A program made the position numbers and the translations under genes. From assembly GCF_014656215.1 (NCBI RefSeq), contig NZ_BNBZ01000013.1, forward strand, positions 1-64,000: a stretch of 64,000 nucleotides of DNA, given 5' to 3'. The stretch is from Streptomyces zaomyceticus. GTDB taxonomy: Bacteria > Actinomycetota > Actinomycetes > Streptomycetales > Streptomycetaceae. Position 1 is the first letter of the stretch. Every line of letters begins with the position of its first letter. The notes below the pieces were generated by a model, which had not been told where the DNA came from, did not search any database, and was given only the letters and a program-made list of their open reading frames with translations. Of this stretch, positions 25,611 through 33,308 are shown piece by piece.

Positions 25611-26180
25611 ATGGCGATCGACGGGGTCGGGACGAGGGGTGGAGCGGGCGGGACGGGCGAGGGCTGCGCCGGTCACGGGAGCCGGGGGGCGACACCCTCG
25701 GCGGAGCTCGCCGCCGAGATGCGGCGGATCAAGGACGTCATGGAGCTCAGTTACGGTCAGCTCGCCCAGCGCACCCATTACAGCCGCTCCTCCTGGGAGC
25801 GGTTCCTGAACCAGAAGCAGCTGCCGACCAGGATCGCGGTCGAGCAGTTCGCGGCGGCCTCCGGGCAGGACCCGCGGCCGCTCCTGATCCGTCTTGAGCG
25901 GTCCCTCGCCCATGAGTCGGCCGGGCGGACGGGAGGCGCGCCCGCCGCGCGGCCGGGGGGCGGGCCCGTCGGAGCCGCCCCCACCGGCGCCGCCCCCACC
26001 GGCGCCGCCCCCACCGGCGCCGCCCCCACCGGCGCCGGGCCCACCGGCGCCGGGCCCACCGGCGCCGGGCCCGTCGCCCGGCCCGTCGTCCGGTCCCTCG
26101 CGCTCCTCACGGCCGGTGCGCTCGCCGGCGGCCTGGTGACCCTGCTCGCCCGCGAATCCCGGCTCCGTCACGGCCTCTGA
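25611..26180 (+). CDS. HTH protein with repeat linker and C-terminal hydrophobic helix
   Basis: This 189-aa protein has an XRE-like helix-turn-helix at about residues 30-95 (ELAAEMRRIKDVMELSYGQLAQRTHYSRSSWERFLNQKQLPTR). A flexible linker of seven 5-residue GA(A/G)PT repeats follows, and then a hydrophobic segment (VRSLALLTAGALAGGLVTLLA) before RESRLRHGL. This is compatible with a membrane-tethered DNA-binding protein, but the orientation and target are unknown. ATG at 25611 directly follows the purine-rich GGGGGAACCGGGG. It is divergent from the DrrAB-like operon, which it might regulate. Confidence 0.65.
   Translation: MAIDGVGTRGGAGGTGEGCAGHGSRGATPSAELAAEMRRIKDVMELSYGQLAQRTHYSRSSWERFLNQKQLPTRIAVEQFAAASGQDPRPLLIRLERSLAHESAGRTGGAPAARPGGGPVGAAPTGAAPTGAAPTGAAPTGAGPTGAGPTGAGPVARPVVRSLALLTAGALAGGLVTLLARESRLRHGL
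25976..26070 (+). repeat. 15-bp tandem repeat in the HTH gene
   Basis: About six to seven copies of a 15-bp unit containing ACCGGCGCCG encode Gly-Ala-Ala/Gly-Pro-Thr. The first copies end in CCCCC and the last in GGCCC, suggesting stepwise duplication. The frame is preserved. Confidence 0.85.
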
Positions 26181-26261
26181 GACGACCTGGGGGCGGCTCG
26201 GGGCTCGACCGCGGGCCGCCGGCCGGGACCGCGGACCGGCCCGCCGGCCGGCCGGGGCACG

Positions 26262-27491
26262 TCAGCCGAGGACGGTGTACCCGGCGTCCCGCAGCGCGTC
26301 CGCCACCTCGCGGCAGTGCTCCGGGCCCTTCGTCTCCAGGTGCAGTTCGACCTCCGCCTCGGTCAGGCCGAGCCTCGGGTCGGTCCGCACATGGCTCACG
26401 TCGAGGACGTTCGCGTCGGCCACCGTGAGCACCGCGAGCAGGGTCGCGAGGGCCCCCGGCCGGTCCGTGACCCGCAGCCGCAGGCTCAGATAGCGGCCCC
26501 CGGCGGCCATGCCGTGCCGCAGGATGCGCTGGAGCAGCAGCGGGTCGACGTTCCCGCCGGAGAGGACCGCCACCACCGGCCCCCGGAAGGCCTCGGGGTC
26601 GCTGAGCAGGGCCGCGACCGGGCTGGCGCCCGCCGGTTCGACGACCAGCTTCGCGCGTTCGAGGCAGAGCAGCAGCGCCGAGGAGAGCGCGTCCTCGGAG
26701 ACCGTACGGACCTCGTCGACGTACTCCTGGATCAGGGCGAACGGGACGTCGCCCGGCCGTCCCACCTTGATGCCGTCCGCCATCGTCACCGGCGACTCCA
26801 CCACCACGGGATGCCCGGCGGCCAGCGACGGCGGGTAGGCGGCCGCGCCCTCGGCCTGCACGCCGATCACCTTCACGTCGGGGCGCACCGACTTCACCGC
26901 GAGTCCGATGCCGGCCGCGAGACCGCCGCCGCCGACGCCGACGAGGATCGTCCGGACCTCCGGGCACTGCTCCAGGATCTCCAGGCCCACCGTGCCCTGC
27001 CCGACGATGATGTCGGGGTGGTCGAAGGGGTGGATGAACACGGCCCCGGTCTCCCGCGCGTACCGCTCGGCCGCCGCCAGCGTCTCGTCCACGACATGGC
27101 CGTGCATCCGGACGTCGGCGCCGTACTCCCGGGTCGCCGCGACCTTCGGCAGCGGGGCCCCGACGGGCATGAAGACGGTCGCGCGCACTCCGAGGAGTTT
27201 CGAGGCGAGCGCGACGCCCTGCGCGTGGTTGCCCGCGGAGGCCGCGACGACCCCGGCGGCCCGCTCCTCGGGCCGCAGCCCCGCGATCCGCACGTACGCC
27301 CCGCGCAGCTTGAAGGAACCGGTCCGCTGGAGGTTCTCGCATTTGAGGTGCACCGGCGCCCCCACCAGCGAGGACAGATGGCGGCTGCCCTCCATCGCCG
27401 TCATCCGGGCCACCCCCGACAGCATCTTCTGCGCCCCGCGCACATCGTCGAGCATCAGCCGGTGCAAGGGGTCTGGCGTACGGAAGCTCAT
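26262..27491 (-). CDS. ilvA: Threonine ammonia-lyase (biosynthetic/catabolic, with ACT domain)
   Basis: This 409-aa PLP enzyme converts L-threonine to 2-oxobutanoate and ammonia, the entry to isoleucine biosynthesis. The PLP lysine is Lys61 in RTGSFKLRGAY. SAGNHAQG and the glycine-rich GVGGGGLAAG phosphate cradle are present, as is a Ser/Gly segment (VLSGGNVDP). The C-terminal about 80 residues (LSLRLRVTDRPGALATLLAVL) form a single ACT domain, as in the shorter TdcB/actinobacterial type rather than the two-ACT E. coli IlvA. The start is ATG at 27491. It is divergent from the MarR gene. Confidence 0.93.
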   Translation of the reverse strand: MSFRTPDPLHRLMLDDVRGAQKMLSGVARMTAMEGSRHLSSLVGAPVHLKCENLQRTGSFKLRGAYVRIAGLRPEERAAGVVAASAGNHAQGVALASKLLGVRATVFMPVGAPLPKVAATREYGADVRMHGHVVDETLAAAERYARETGAVFIHPFDHPDIIVGQGTVGLEILEQCPEVRTILVGVGGGGLAAGIGLAVKSVRPDVKVIGVQAEGAAAYPPSLAAGHPVVVESPVTMADGIKVGRPGDVPFALIQEYVDEVRTVSEDALSSALLLCLERAKLVVEPAGASPVAALLSDPEAFRGPVVAVLSGGNVDPLLLQRILRHGMAAGGRYLSLRLRVTDRPGALATLLAVLTVADANVLDVSHVRTDPRLGLTEAEVELHLETKGPEHCREVADALRDAGYTVLG

Positions 27492-27640
27492 GACAGCAAG
27501 TCTCCCAGCTCACGGCCCTGGTGGCCGCCCGGCGGAGAGGTGTCCCAGCGTCTTTGCGCAGCCCCGGTACGGACCCACCCGGGGCCGCGTACTCTGTCCC
27601 CCACCAACCGACCACCCCCGCACGAGAGAGACCCACAGCC

Positions 27641-28186
27641 ATGCCCACATCTCAGGACATGACGACTGAGTTCGACCCCGGTCTCCTCGATGCCCTCCAG
27701 CACCAGGTGGCCGTCTTCGCCCGCCGGGCCGAGCAGACGCGCCTCGGCGGCACGGGCCAGCTCCGCAACTCGATGGACCGGGCCGCCTACCTCCTGCTCA
27801 ACCGCCTTGACCAGGAAGGTCCGATGGGCGTCAAGGCGCTCGCGGCGGGCATGGGCATCGACTCGTCGACCGTCACCCGGCAGGTCGCGCCGCTCGTCGA
27901 CACCGGCCTGGTGAAGCGCACCTCGCACCCGGAGGACGGGCGCGCGGTCGTCCTCCAGCTGTCGCCGCGCGGCCTGGCCCGCCTGGAGGAGGTCCGTTCC
28001 TCGCGCCGCCAGCTGATGGTGGAGGTCACGGAGGGCTGGACACCGGACGAGCGGGAGTCCTTCTGCACCCTGCTGACCCGCTTCAACACCGCCCTGTCCG
28101 TACGGCAGTCGGCGCACACGGGTCAGCCGGGTGCGGCGCCGGAGTCCGGGACCGCGACGGGAACCGAGTCCGCTCCGACCTCTTGA
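27641..28186 (+). CDS. MarR family transcriptional regulator
   Basis: This 181-aa protein has a MarR winged helix: LLNRLDQEGPMGVKALAAGMGIDSSTVTRQVAPLVDTGLVKRTSHPEDGRAVVLQLSPRG, with the DxRxxxxxLT-like wing (PEDGRAVVLQLS). Flanking helices serve for dimerisation, and the C-terminal tail is a disordered Ala/Gly/Thr-rich stretch. ATG at 27641 is favoured; an internal ATG at 27659 is possible. It is upstream of and on the same strand as the sigma-like gene, with a perfect 16-bp palindrome in the gap. The ligand is unknown. Confidence 0.88.
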   Translation: MPTSQDMTTEFDPGLLDALQHQVAVFARRAEQTRLGGTGQLRNSMDRAAYLLLNRLDQEGPMGVKALAAGMGIDSSTVTRQVAPLVDTGLVKRTSHPEDGRAVVLQLSPRGLARLEEVRSSRRQLMVEVTEGWTPDERESFCTLLTRFNTALSVRQSAHTGQPGAAPESGTATGTESAPTS

Positions 28187-28201
28187 CCCCGCTCCCCCGC
28201 T

Positions 28202-28217
28202 GTCCTCATATGAGGAC
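28202..28217. promoter_or_regulatory. Perfect 16-bp palindrome upstream of the sigma-like gene
   Basis: GTCCTCATATGAGGAC is fully self-complementary and ends immediately before GTG at 28218, the likely start of the next gene. This is the right size for a dimeric regulator such as the MarR protein encoded just upstream, but no binding is shown. Its AGGA could also act as a very close ribosome binding site. Confidence 0.5.
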
Positions 28218-28697
28218 GTGGGAGAGCAGCGGAGCGGACACGGAGCCGAACGCACCTACCGCGCCCGGGAGTTCGACGCGTTCGTGGCCGGGGCGGCGGG
28301 TCGGCTGCTGCACACCGCGACCCTGCTCACCGCCGAGACCCGCACCCGCAATCCGCACGCCCAGGCCCTGCTGACCGCCGCCCTCGCCCACACCTACGCG
28401 CTCTGGGGCCGGTCGCCCGACGAGGATCCGTACGAGCTCGCCCGGCGCGAGCTCGTCGGCCGTTTCGCCCGCACCGCCTGGCGGCACCACGGCGGCCGGG
28501 GCGGGGTGCTCTCCGCGCTCCACCCGCAGGAACGGCTCGTCCTCGTCCTCCGGCTGTACGAGGGAGTCGCCGAGGAGCAGGCCGCGGCACTGCTCGGACT
28601 GCCGGTGGCGCGCGTCCGCGCCGTCTGCGCCCGGTCGGTCGCCGCGCTCAGGGCCGCCGCGCGGAGCGACGGCACGGCACGGGGGCGGGCCGCGTGA
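28218..28697 (+). CDS. Sigma-70 region 4-like protein
   Basis: This protein of about 159 aa has a C-terminal half like ECF sigma region 4: LSALHPQERLVLVLRLYEGVAEEQAAALLGLPVARVRAVCARSVAALRAA, an HTH that would contact a -35 element. The N-terminal half is helical (REFDAFVAGAAGRLLHTATLLTA, then ALTHTYALWGR-type sequence) and may be a degenerate region 2. It therefore may not act as a full sigma factor. The start is uncertain: GTG at 28218 is chosen because it follows the palindrome, and the longer frame overlaps marR. Its stop overlaps the GTG of the next gene (GTGA). Confidence 0.6.
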   Translation: MGEQRSGHGAERTYRAREFDAFVAGAAGRLLHTATLLTAETRTRNPHAQALLTAALAHTYALWGRSPDEDPYELARRELVGRFARTAWRHHGGRGGVLSALHPQERLVLVLRLYEGVAEEQAAALLGLPVARVRAVCARSVAALRAAARSDGTARGRAA

Positions 28698-28945
28698 CCC
28701 GGCACGAGGACAAGGAGGCGGCGGTCCGGCGGCTGCTCGACACCCCGCACCCGCCGGTCCCCGGCGATCTCGCGCGGCGGGCGGCCGAGCGCGGGTCCCG
28801 GCGGCTGCACCGTGCCCGGCGGGTGCGGCGGGCGCTGTGGGTCCTCGGCGTGATCGCCGTGGCCGTCTTCTTCGCCTGGGCGTCCGTGGCCCGGCCCTGG
28901 GAGGTCCCGCCGGCGGAGACGACACCGCCGCTCGATGGCTGGTGA
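28694..28945 (+). CDS. Small single-pass membrane protein, coupled to the sigma-like gene
   Basis: This 83-aa protein has an N-terminal basic cytoplasmic part of about 50 residues (EAAVRRLLDTPHPPVPGDLARRAAERG), a transmembrane helix (ALWVLGVIAVAVFFAWASV) and a short Pro-rich outer tail. The 4-bp GTGA overlap with the sigma-like gene suggests a functional pair. An anti-sigma-like role is possible from the arrangement, but no anti-sigma domain such as ZAS is visible. Confidence 0.7.
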   Translation: MTRHEDKEAAVRRLLDTPHPPVPGDLARRAAERGSRRLHRARRVRRALWVLGVIAVAVFFAWASVARPWEVPPAETTPPLDGW

Positions 28946-29045
28946 CGCGGGGCTCGGCCGGTGACGCACGACTCGAAGGCCCGCGGGGACGGGCCTAGCC
29001 TGGAAGGGACGGCACGTCTACCGTGCCGAGGAGGCTGAGGCTGTG

Positions 29046-29237
29046 ATGACCAGGAAAGTCGCAGACTGCCGCAACACGCCGAGCGTCATGAACTGCACCC
29101 TCACCATCAGCGGTGAGGAGGAGGAAGTGGTGCTGGCCGCGACCGAGCACGCGGTCTCGGTCCACGGCCACGAGGACACCCCGGAGCTGCGGGCGGAGGT
29201 CCGCGCGAGCCTGGAGGACGAGAAGGTCCCCGCCTGA
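29046..29237 (+). CDS. DUF1059 domain small protein
   Basis: This 63-aa protein begins MTRKVADCRNTPSVMNCTLTISG and has the pattern of DUF1059: two Cys in the N-terminal half, an acidic EEEE run, and an AATEHAVSVHGHEDTPELRAEVRASL helix. The family function is unknown. ATG at 29046 (or the overlapping GTG at 29043) follows GAGGAGGCTGAGG. A short hairpin (GGCACG/CGTGCC) lies just upstream of the ribosome binding site. Confidence 0.8.
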   Translation: MTRKVADCRNTPSVMNCTLTISGEEEEVVLAATEHAVSVHGHEDTPELRAEVRASLEDEKVPA

Positions 29238-29264
29238 CGCGGGTACGCGCGTCAGGAATCGGCC

Positions 29265-29292
29265 GCCGGGCGCCCCCGACGGGGCACCCGGC
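29265..29292. terminator. Bidirectional hairpin between the DUF1059 and cystathionine gamma-synthase genes
   Basis: A 12-bp stem with one G-T pair (29265-29276 with 29281-29292) and a CGAC tetraloop lies in the short gap between convergent genes. Confidence 0.75.
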
Positions 29293-29307
29293 AGGCCGTA
29301 TCCACGA

Positions 29308-30462
29308 CTAGCCCAGCGCCTGGCGCAGGTCCGCGAGCAGGTCGTCGACGTTCTCGATGCCCACCGAGAGACGGACGAGGTCGGCCGGGACCTCCAGGGC
29401 GGAGCCCGCGACGCTCGCGTGGGTCATCCGGCCCGGGTGCTCGATGAGGGACTCGACGCCGCCCAGCGACTCACCGAGGGTGAAGAGCTGCGCGCGGTTG
29501 CAGACCTCGACGGCCGCCTCCTCGCCGCCCTGCACGCGGAAGGAGATCATGCCGCCGAAGGAACGCATCTGCTTGGCCGCGATCTCGTGGCCCGGGTGCT
29601 CCGGGAGACCCGGGTAGAGGACCTGGGTGACCTTCGGGTGCTGGGTCAGCATCTCGACGATCTTCTCGGCGTTCTCGCTGTGGCGGTCCATGCGGACGGC
29701 GAGGGTCTTGATGCCCCGCAGCACGATCCACGAGTCGAAGGGACCGGCGATCGCGCCCATCGCGTTCTGGTGGTAGGCGAGCTCCTCGCCGAGCGCCTCG
29801 TCGGCCGTCACCAGGGCGCCGCCGACGACGTCGGAGTGGCCGCCCATGTACTTGGTGAGCGAGTGCACGACGACGTCCGCGCCGAGCGCCAGCGGCTGCT
29901 GGAGGTACGGCGAGGCGAAGGTGTTGTCGACGACGAGCTTGACGCCGGCGTGGCGGGCGACGCCCGCGATCGCCTCGATGTCGGTGATGCCGAGGAGCGG
30001 GTTCGACGGGGTCTCGACCCAGATCAGCTTGGTGCGGTCGTTGACGGCGGCCCGCACCGCGGCGATGTCGGAGGTGTTCGCCACCGAGAAGTCCACGCCC
30101 CAGCGCTGCACGACCTTGGCGAAGAGCCGGAAGGTGCCGCCGTAGGCGTCGTTCGGGATGACCACGTGGTCGCCGGGCGAGAGGAGGGTGCGCAGCAGGC
30201 AGTCCTCGGCGGCCAGGCCGGAGGCGAAGGCCAGGCCGCGCCGGCCGCCCTCCAGGGCCGCCAGGTTCTCCTCGAGCGCCGTTCGGGTGGGGTTGGCGCT
30301 GCGGCTGTACTCGTAACCGCCGCGCAGCCCGCCCACGCCGTCCTGCTTGTAGGTGGACACCTGGTAGATGGGCGGGACGACCGCGCCGGTCAGCGGGTCG
30401 GCGGTGTTGCCCGCATGGATCGCGCGGGTCTCGAAGTTCTGATGGGAGTGCTGGTCGCTCAT
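29308..30462 (-). CDS. metB: Cystathionine gamma-synthase
   Basis: This 384-aa PLP enzyme of transsulfuration joins O-succinyl/acetyl-homoserine with cysteine to form cystathionine. Cys/Met-metabolism family motifs are clear: YEYSRSANPTR, FASGLAAEDCLL, WVETPSNPLLGI, VVDNTFASPYLQQPL and the PLP lysine Lys204 in HSLTKYMGGHSD. The C-terminal GESLGGVESLIEHPGRMTHAS is also typical. A cystathionine gamma-lyase cannot be fully excluded from sequence alone, but the Streptomyces neighbourhood fits MetB. The start is ATG at 30462. It is convergent with DUF1059. Confidence 0.9.
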   Translation of the reverse strand: MSDQHSHQNFETRAIHAGNTADPLTGAVVPPIYQVSTYKQDGVGGLRGGYEYSRSANPTRTALEENLAALEGGRRGLAFASGLAAEDCLLRTLLSPGDHVVIPNDAYGGTFRLFAKVVQRWGVDFSVANTSDIAAVRAAVNDRTKLIWVETPSNPLLGITDIEAIAGVARHAGVKLVVDNTFASPYLQQPLALGADVVVHSLTKYMGGHSDVVGGALVTADEALGEELAYHQNAMGAIAGPFDSWIVLRGIKTLAVRMDRHSENAEKIVEMLTQHPKVTQVLYPGLPEHPGHEIAAKQMRSFGGMISFRVQGGEEAAVEVCNRAQLFTLGESLGGVESLIEHPGRMTHASVAGSALEVPADLVRLSVGIENVDDLLADLRQALG

Positions 30463-30533
30463 GGTCAGGAGCGTAGTCCCGACCACCCGCCGGCGCCTCG
30501 ATCGTCTCACGCGCCGTCCTGGACAATGGACGC

Positions 30534-31640
30534 ATGGAGATTCTCTGGTTCCTCATCGCGCTGGGGCTGTTGTTCGGTGTCCTCGGCCCCTATCTGCTGC
30601 GCCGCCGCGGCGGCGGGATCCGTCAGGTCGCGCCCGGCGCTCCGGACGCGGCGGATCCGGAGGCGTACGGATTCGTCCGCCAGGAGGACCAGGACGTACG
30701 GCTCCCGGGCTCGGACGACGAGCTTCTCCACGTCCTCGACGTCGTCCAGGCCACCCAGGACTGGCGGGCGGCCTCCCGGCTGCTGGCCGCCACCGACAAG
30801 GAGGGCGAGGTGCGCTGGCAGCGCGTCCAGGCCTTCGCGGGTGCCGCGTCGCTGGAACTCCAGGAGCGGCCGGGTGTCGGCGGCGCGTGGCTGCGGACCT
30901 GGCGTGCGGAGGCTCCGAAGGACGCGGGCGGCGCGGCCGTGCACGCCGAGTTCCTGGTGCAGCAGGCCTGGCGCTCCTCGGCGGCGGGGACCGAGGACTT
31001 CCGGATCATCCTGGAGGAGGCGCGGAAGGTCACCGAGGAGGCGGCGCTGCTCGCCCCCGGCGACCCGGTCCCGTACATCACGCAGCTGGCCGTGGCCCGC
31101 GGTCTGGGGTACAGCCACGAGGAGTTCGACCAGGTCTGGGCGCGGGTCATCGACCGGGCGCCGCAGCACATGGGTGCGCATCTGGCGGCCCTGCACTACT
31201 GGTGCGAGAAGTGGCACGGTTCGCGCGAGGAGGCCGACCACTTCGCGACGACGGCCGCGGCGCGCGCCCCGCGGGGTTCGCTGCTGGCGGCGCTGCCGCT
31301 GTTCGCGGTGTACGAGCACGTGCCGGACGTGGTGCTCGTGCAGGACTTCTTCCGCACGGCGGTGGTGTCCAAGGCGATGGACGGCGCGCTGTACTCGGTG
31401 CACTCGGCCCGTGCCGACGATCCGATGCTGGCGCACGTCCGCCATCTGCTCGTCTGGTTCCTGGTGCGGGGTGAGCGCTGGGCGGAGGCCATGCACCAGC
31501 TGGTGAAGGTCGACGGGCACGTGGGCGCGGTGCCGTGGACGCTGAGCGGGGACCCCGCGGCGGAGTTCACGGTCTTCCGGAACCTGGCGGTGGCGGGGTA
31601 CGAGGCGAACGGCGGCAACCCGGCGACGCTGCCGCACTGA
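30534..31640 (+). CDS. Membrane-anchored hypothetical protein with TPR-like helices
   Basis: This 368-aa protein has an N-terminal transmembrane helix (MEILWFLIALGLLFGVLGPYLL) followed by a long soluble helical region (LHVLDVVQATQDWRAASRLLAA, ALHYWCEKWHGSREEADHFA, RGERWAEAMHQLVKV). The pattern suggests degenerate tetratricopeptide-like repeats. It is a conserved Streptomyces hypothetical; I see no catalytic motif. ATG at 30534 lies 71 bp from the divergent metB start, so both promoters share that gap. Confidence 0.75.
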   Translation: MEILWFLIALGLLFGVLGPYLLRRRGGGIRQVAPGAPDAADPEAYGFVRQEDQDVRLPGSDDELLHVLDVVQATQDWRAASRLLAATDKEGEVRWQRVQAFAGAASLELQERPGVGGAWLRTWRAEAPKDAGGAAVHAEFLVQQAWRSSAAGTEDFRIILEEARKVTEEAALLAPGDPVPYITQLAVARGLGYSHEEFDQVWARVIDRAPQHMGAHLAALHYWCEKWHGSREEADHFATTAAARAPRGSLLAALPLFAVYEHVPDVVLVQDFFRTAVVSKAMDGALYSVHSARADDPMLAHVRHLLVWFLVRGERWAEAMHQLVKVDGHVGAVPWTLSGDPAAEFTVFRNLAVAGYEANGGNPATLPH

Positions 31641-31666
31641 CGGCGCGGCGGACGGCCGCGGTGCGC

Positions 31667-31720
31667 GTCGCTCCCACGCACGGGGGCGCTCCCACGCACG
31701 AGGTCGCTCCCGCGCGCGGG
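31667..31720. repeat. Three 18-bp direct repeats
   Basis: Three adjacent 18-bp units built on GCTCCCACGCACG occur at 31667-31684, 31685-31702 and 31703-31720 (the third diverged). They occupy the gap upstream of msrA, just before the large hairpin. No start codon with a ribosome binding site uses them. Confidence 0.75.
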
Positions 31721-31747
31721 CCTCTCCGGTGCGCACGGCTTCCCCGG

Positions 31748-31798
31748 CGGGCGGGGAGGGACCCCGAAGGTTTCCTTCGGGGAATCCCTCCCCGCCCG
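31748..31798. terminator. Long hairpin upstream of msrA
   Basis: A 14-bp stem (31748-31761 with 31785-31798) stacks on a 9-bp stem (CCCCGAAGG/CCTTCGGGG) with a TTT loop, separated only by a 2-nt bulge. It ends 42 nt before the msrA ATG, so it may terminate the upstream transcript or act in the msrA leader. Confidence 0.7.
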
Positions 31799-31840
31799 TC
31801 GGCGTTGTGACCACTGCCGACCGTCGAGGAGAGATGCAGC

Positions 31841-32503
31841 ATGTTCCTGTCCCGCACCCCCGTCCTCCCCACCCCCGAGCAGGCCCTGCGCGGCCGTCCC
31901 GAGCCGGAGTTCGCCGTTCCCGAGCGTCACACGGTCCTGGGCAACCCGCTCCTCGGCCCGTACCCGGAGGGCCTGGAGGTCGCCGACTTCGCCCTCGGCT
32001 GTTTCTGGGGCGCCGAGCGCAAGTTCTGGCAGACCGACGGCGTCTGGACCACTCTCGTCGGCTACCAGGGCGGCTACACGCCGAACCCGGCGTACGAGGA
32101 GGTCTGCTCGGGCCTGACCGGGCACACCGAGGCCGTCCGGGTCGTGTTCGACCCGTCGAAGGTCTCTTACGAGTCCCTCCTGAAGCTCTTCTGGGAGTCC
32201 CACGACCCGACCCAGGGCTTCCGCCAGGGCAATGACGTGGGCACCCAGTACCGTTCGGCGGTCTACACCCACTCCCCCGCGCAGGCGGCGACCGTCGACG
32301 CCTCCCGCGAGGCGTACCAGAAGGTCCTGACGGGCTCCGGCTACGGCACGATCAGCACCGAGGTCCTCCCGGCGGAGGGCCGCACCTTCTATCCGGCCGA
32401 GGGGTACCACCAGCAGTACCTGGACAAGAACCCGGGCGGCTACTGCGGCATCGGCGGCACGGGGGTCTCCTGCCCGATCGGCGTCGCGAAGGCCGACGGC
32501 TGA
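31841..32503 (+). CDS. msrA: Peptide-methionine (S)-S-oxide reductase MsrA
   Basis: This 220-aa enzyme reduces methionine-S-sulfoxide in proteins. The catalytic GCFWGAE motif carries Cys54. VGYQGGYTPNPAYEEVCSGLTGHTEAV and the downstream YRSAVY and YHQQYLDKNP are standard. The C-terminal GGYCGIGGTGVSCP supplies resolving cysteines, as in the three-Cys thioredoxin-dependent type. ATG at 31841 follows GAGGAGAG. Confidence 0.95.
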   Translation: MFLSRTPVLPTPEQALRGRPEPEFAVPERHTVLGNPLLGPYPEGLEVADFALGCFWGAERKFWQTDGVWTTLVGYQGGYTPNPAYEEVCSGLTGHTEAVRVVFDPSKVSYESLLKLFWESHDPTQGFRQGNDVGTQYRSAVYTHSPAQAATVDASREAYQKVLTGSGYGTISTEVLPAEGRTFYPAEGYHQQYLDKNPGGYCGIGGTGVSCPIGVAKADG

Positions 32504-32572
32504 CGCGGGGCCCGGACGTCGCCGGGTGAGTGACGGAGTGAGGGGCAGCGGGAGTGGTGGGGTGGGCCGCAG

Positions 32573-33274
32573 GTGAGTTTCGGAACGTACGCGCGACGGG
32601 TGCGTGACGAGGGGACGCCCGCCGCCCGTCGGCACGTCGCGCTGCGCTGTGCCGTCTCGGAGTACTGCCCGCTCGGCTTCCACGCGACCTGGGCCTATGT
32701 CTCCGCGACGGCACTGCCCTCGCCGGACCTCCGGAGGGACTCCAGGGCCCTGCTGCGCGCGCTCGGCATCCTGGAGGCGAGCCGTGCGGTCCGGATCGCG
32801 GAGGGGGCGTCCTTCGCGGCGCGCCGCCGCGTGGAGAAGGCGGCCGGTCTGCGGACTCCCCGGGGCGCGCCCGTCACCCAGGTGTGGCGGCCCCACTGGC
32901 CCACCGCGACCGGGACGGCGCCCTCCCGGCTGGGGCTCGTCGCCGCGGTGGCGGACCGCCACCGGGCGTTCGGGCGGCTCCCCCGGCCCGACGGCATCCC
33001 CCTGACCGGCGGTCCCGCGACCGACGGCCTCGCGACCGAGGGTCCTGCCGCGCGGCTCACGGAGTTGCACGGCCGTCTGGAGGCCTGTGGGACGGCCTAT
33101 CTCACCGCGCTCGGGCTGCCCGACGCGGCGGCACGCGCCGAGCTGTCCGACACCGTCACCGGCATCCGCGGCGAGGTCCGTCCGGGCCACGCCGCGCTGA
33201 ACCACCGCCTCTTCCAGTGGCTGGGCTTCGCGGACCTCCTCGGCTACGCCGCGGAGGTGTCACCCGCCCGGTAG
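32573..33274 (+). CDS. Hypothetical protein
   Basis: This 233-aa protein does not fall in a family I recognise. It has no signal peptide or membrane helix and is rich in Ala and Arg. Notable pieces are RCAVSEYCPLGFHATWAYVSATA near the N-terminus and a helical C-terminus (LNHRLFQWLGFADLLGYAAEV). GTG at 32573 is the apparent start, with a modest GGTGGGCCGCAG upstream. It is on the same strand as msrA, 69 bp downstream, and convergent with the FG-GAP gene. Codon use is normal for the window. Confidence 0.6.
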   Translation: MSFGTYARRVRDEGTPAARRHVALRCAVSEYCPLGFHATWAYVSATALPSPDLRRDSRALLRALGILEASRAVRIAEGASFAARRRVEKAAGLRTPRGAPVTQVWRPHWPTATGTAPSRLGLVAAVADRHRAFGRLPRPDGIPLTGGPATDGLATEGPAARLTELHGRLEACGTAYLTALGLPDAAARAELSDTVTGIRGEVRPGHAALNHRLFQWLGFADLLGYAAEVSPAR

Positions 33275-33302
33275 CCCCGTGCGAGCGCACGGGGCCACCG
33301 GG
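33267..33302. terminator. Bidirectional hairpin between convergent genes
   Basis: Arms CCCGGT/ACCGGG and GCCCCGTGCG/CGCACGGGGC flank single mismatched bases and a 2-nt loop, overlapping the stop codon of the hypothetical gene. It serves both convergent genes. Confidence 0.75.
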
Positions 33303-33308
33303 TCGCGC

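Noticed and set aside
30463..30533. SAM riboswitch upstream of metB
   Set aside because: The gap to the divergent gene is only 71 bp and no conserved riboswitch core is visible.
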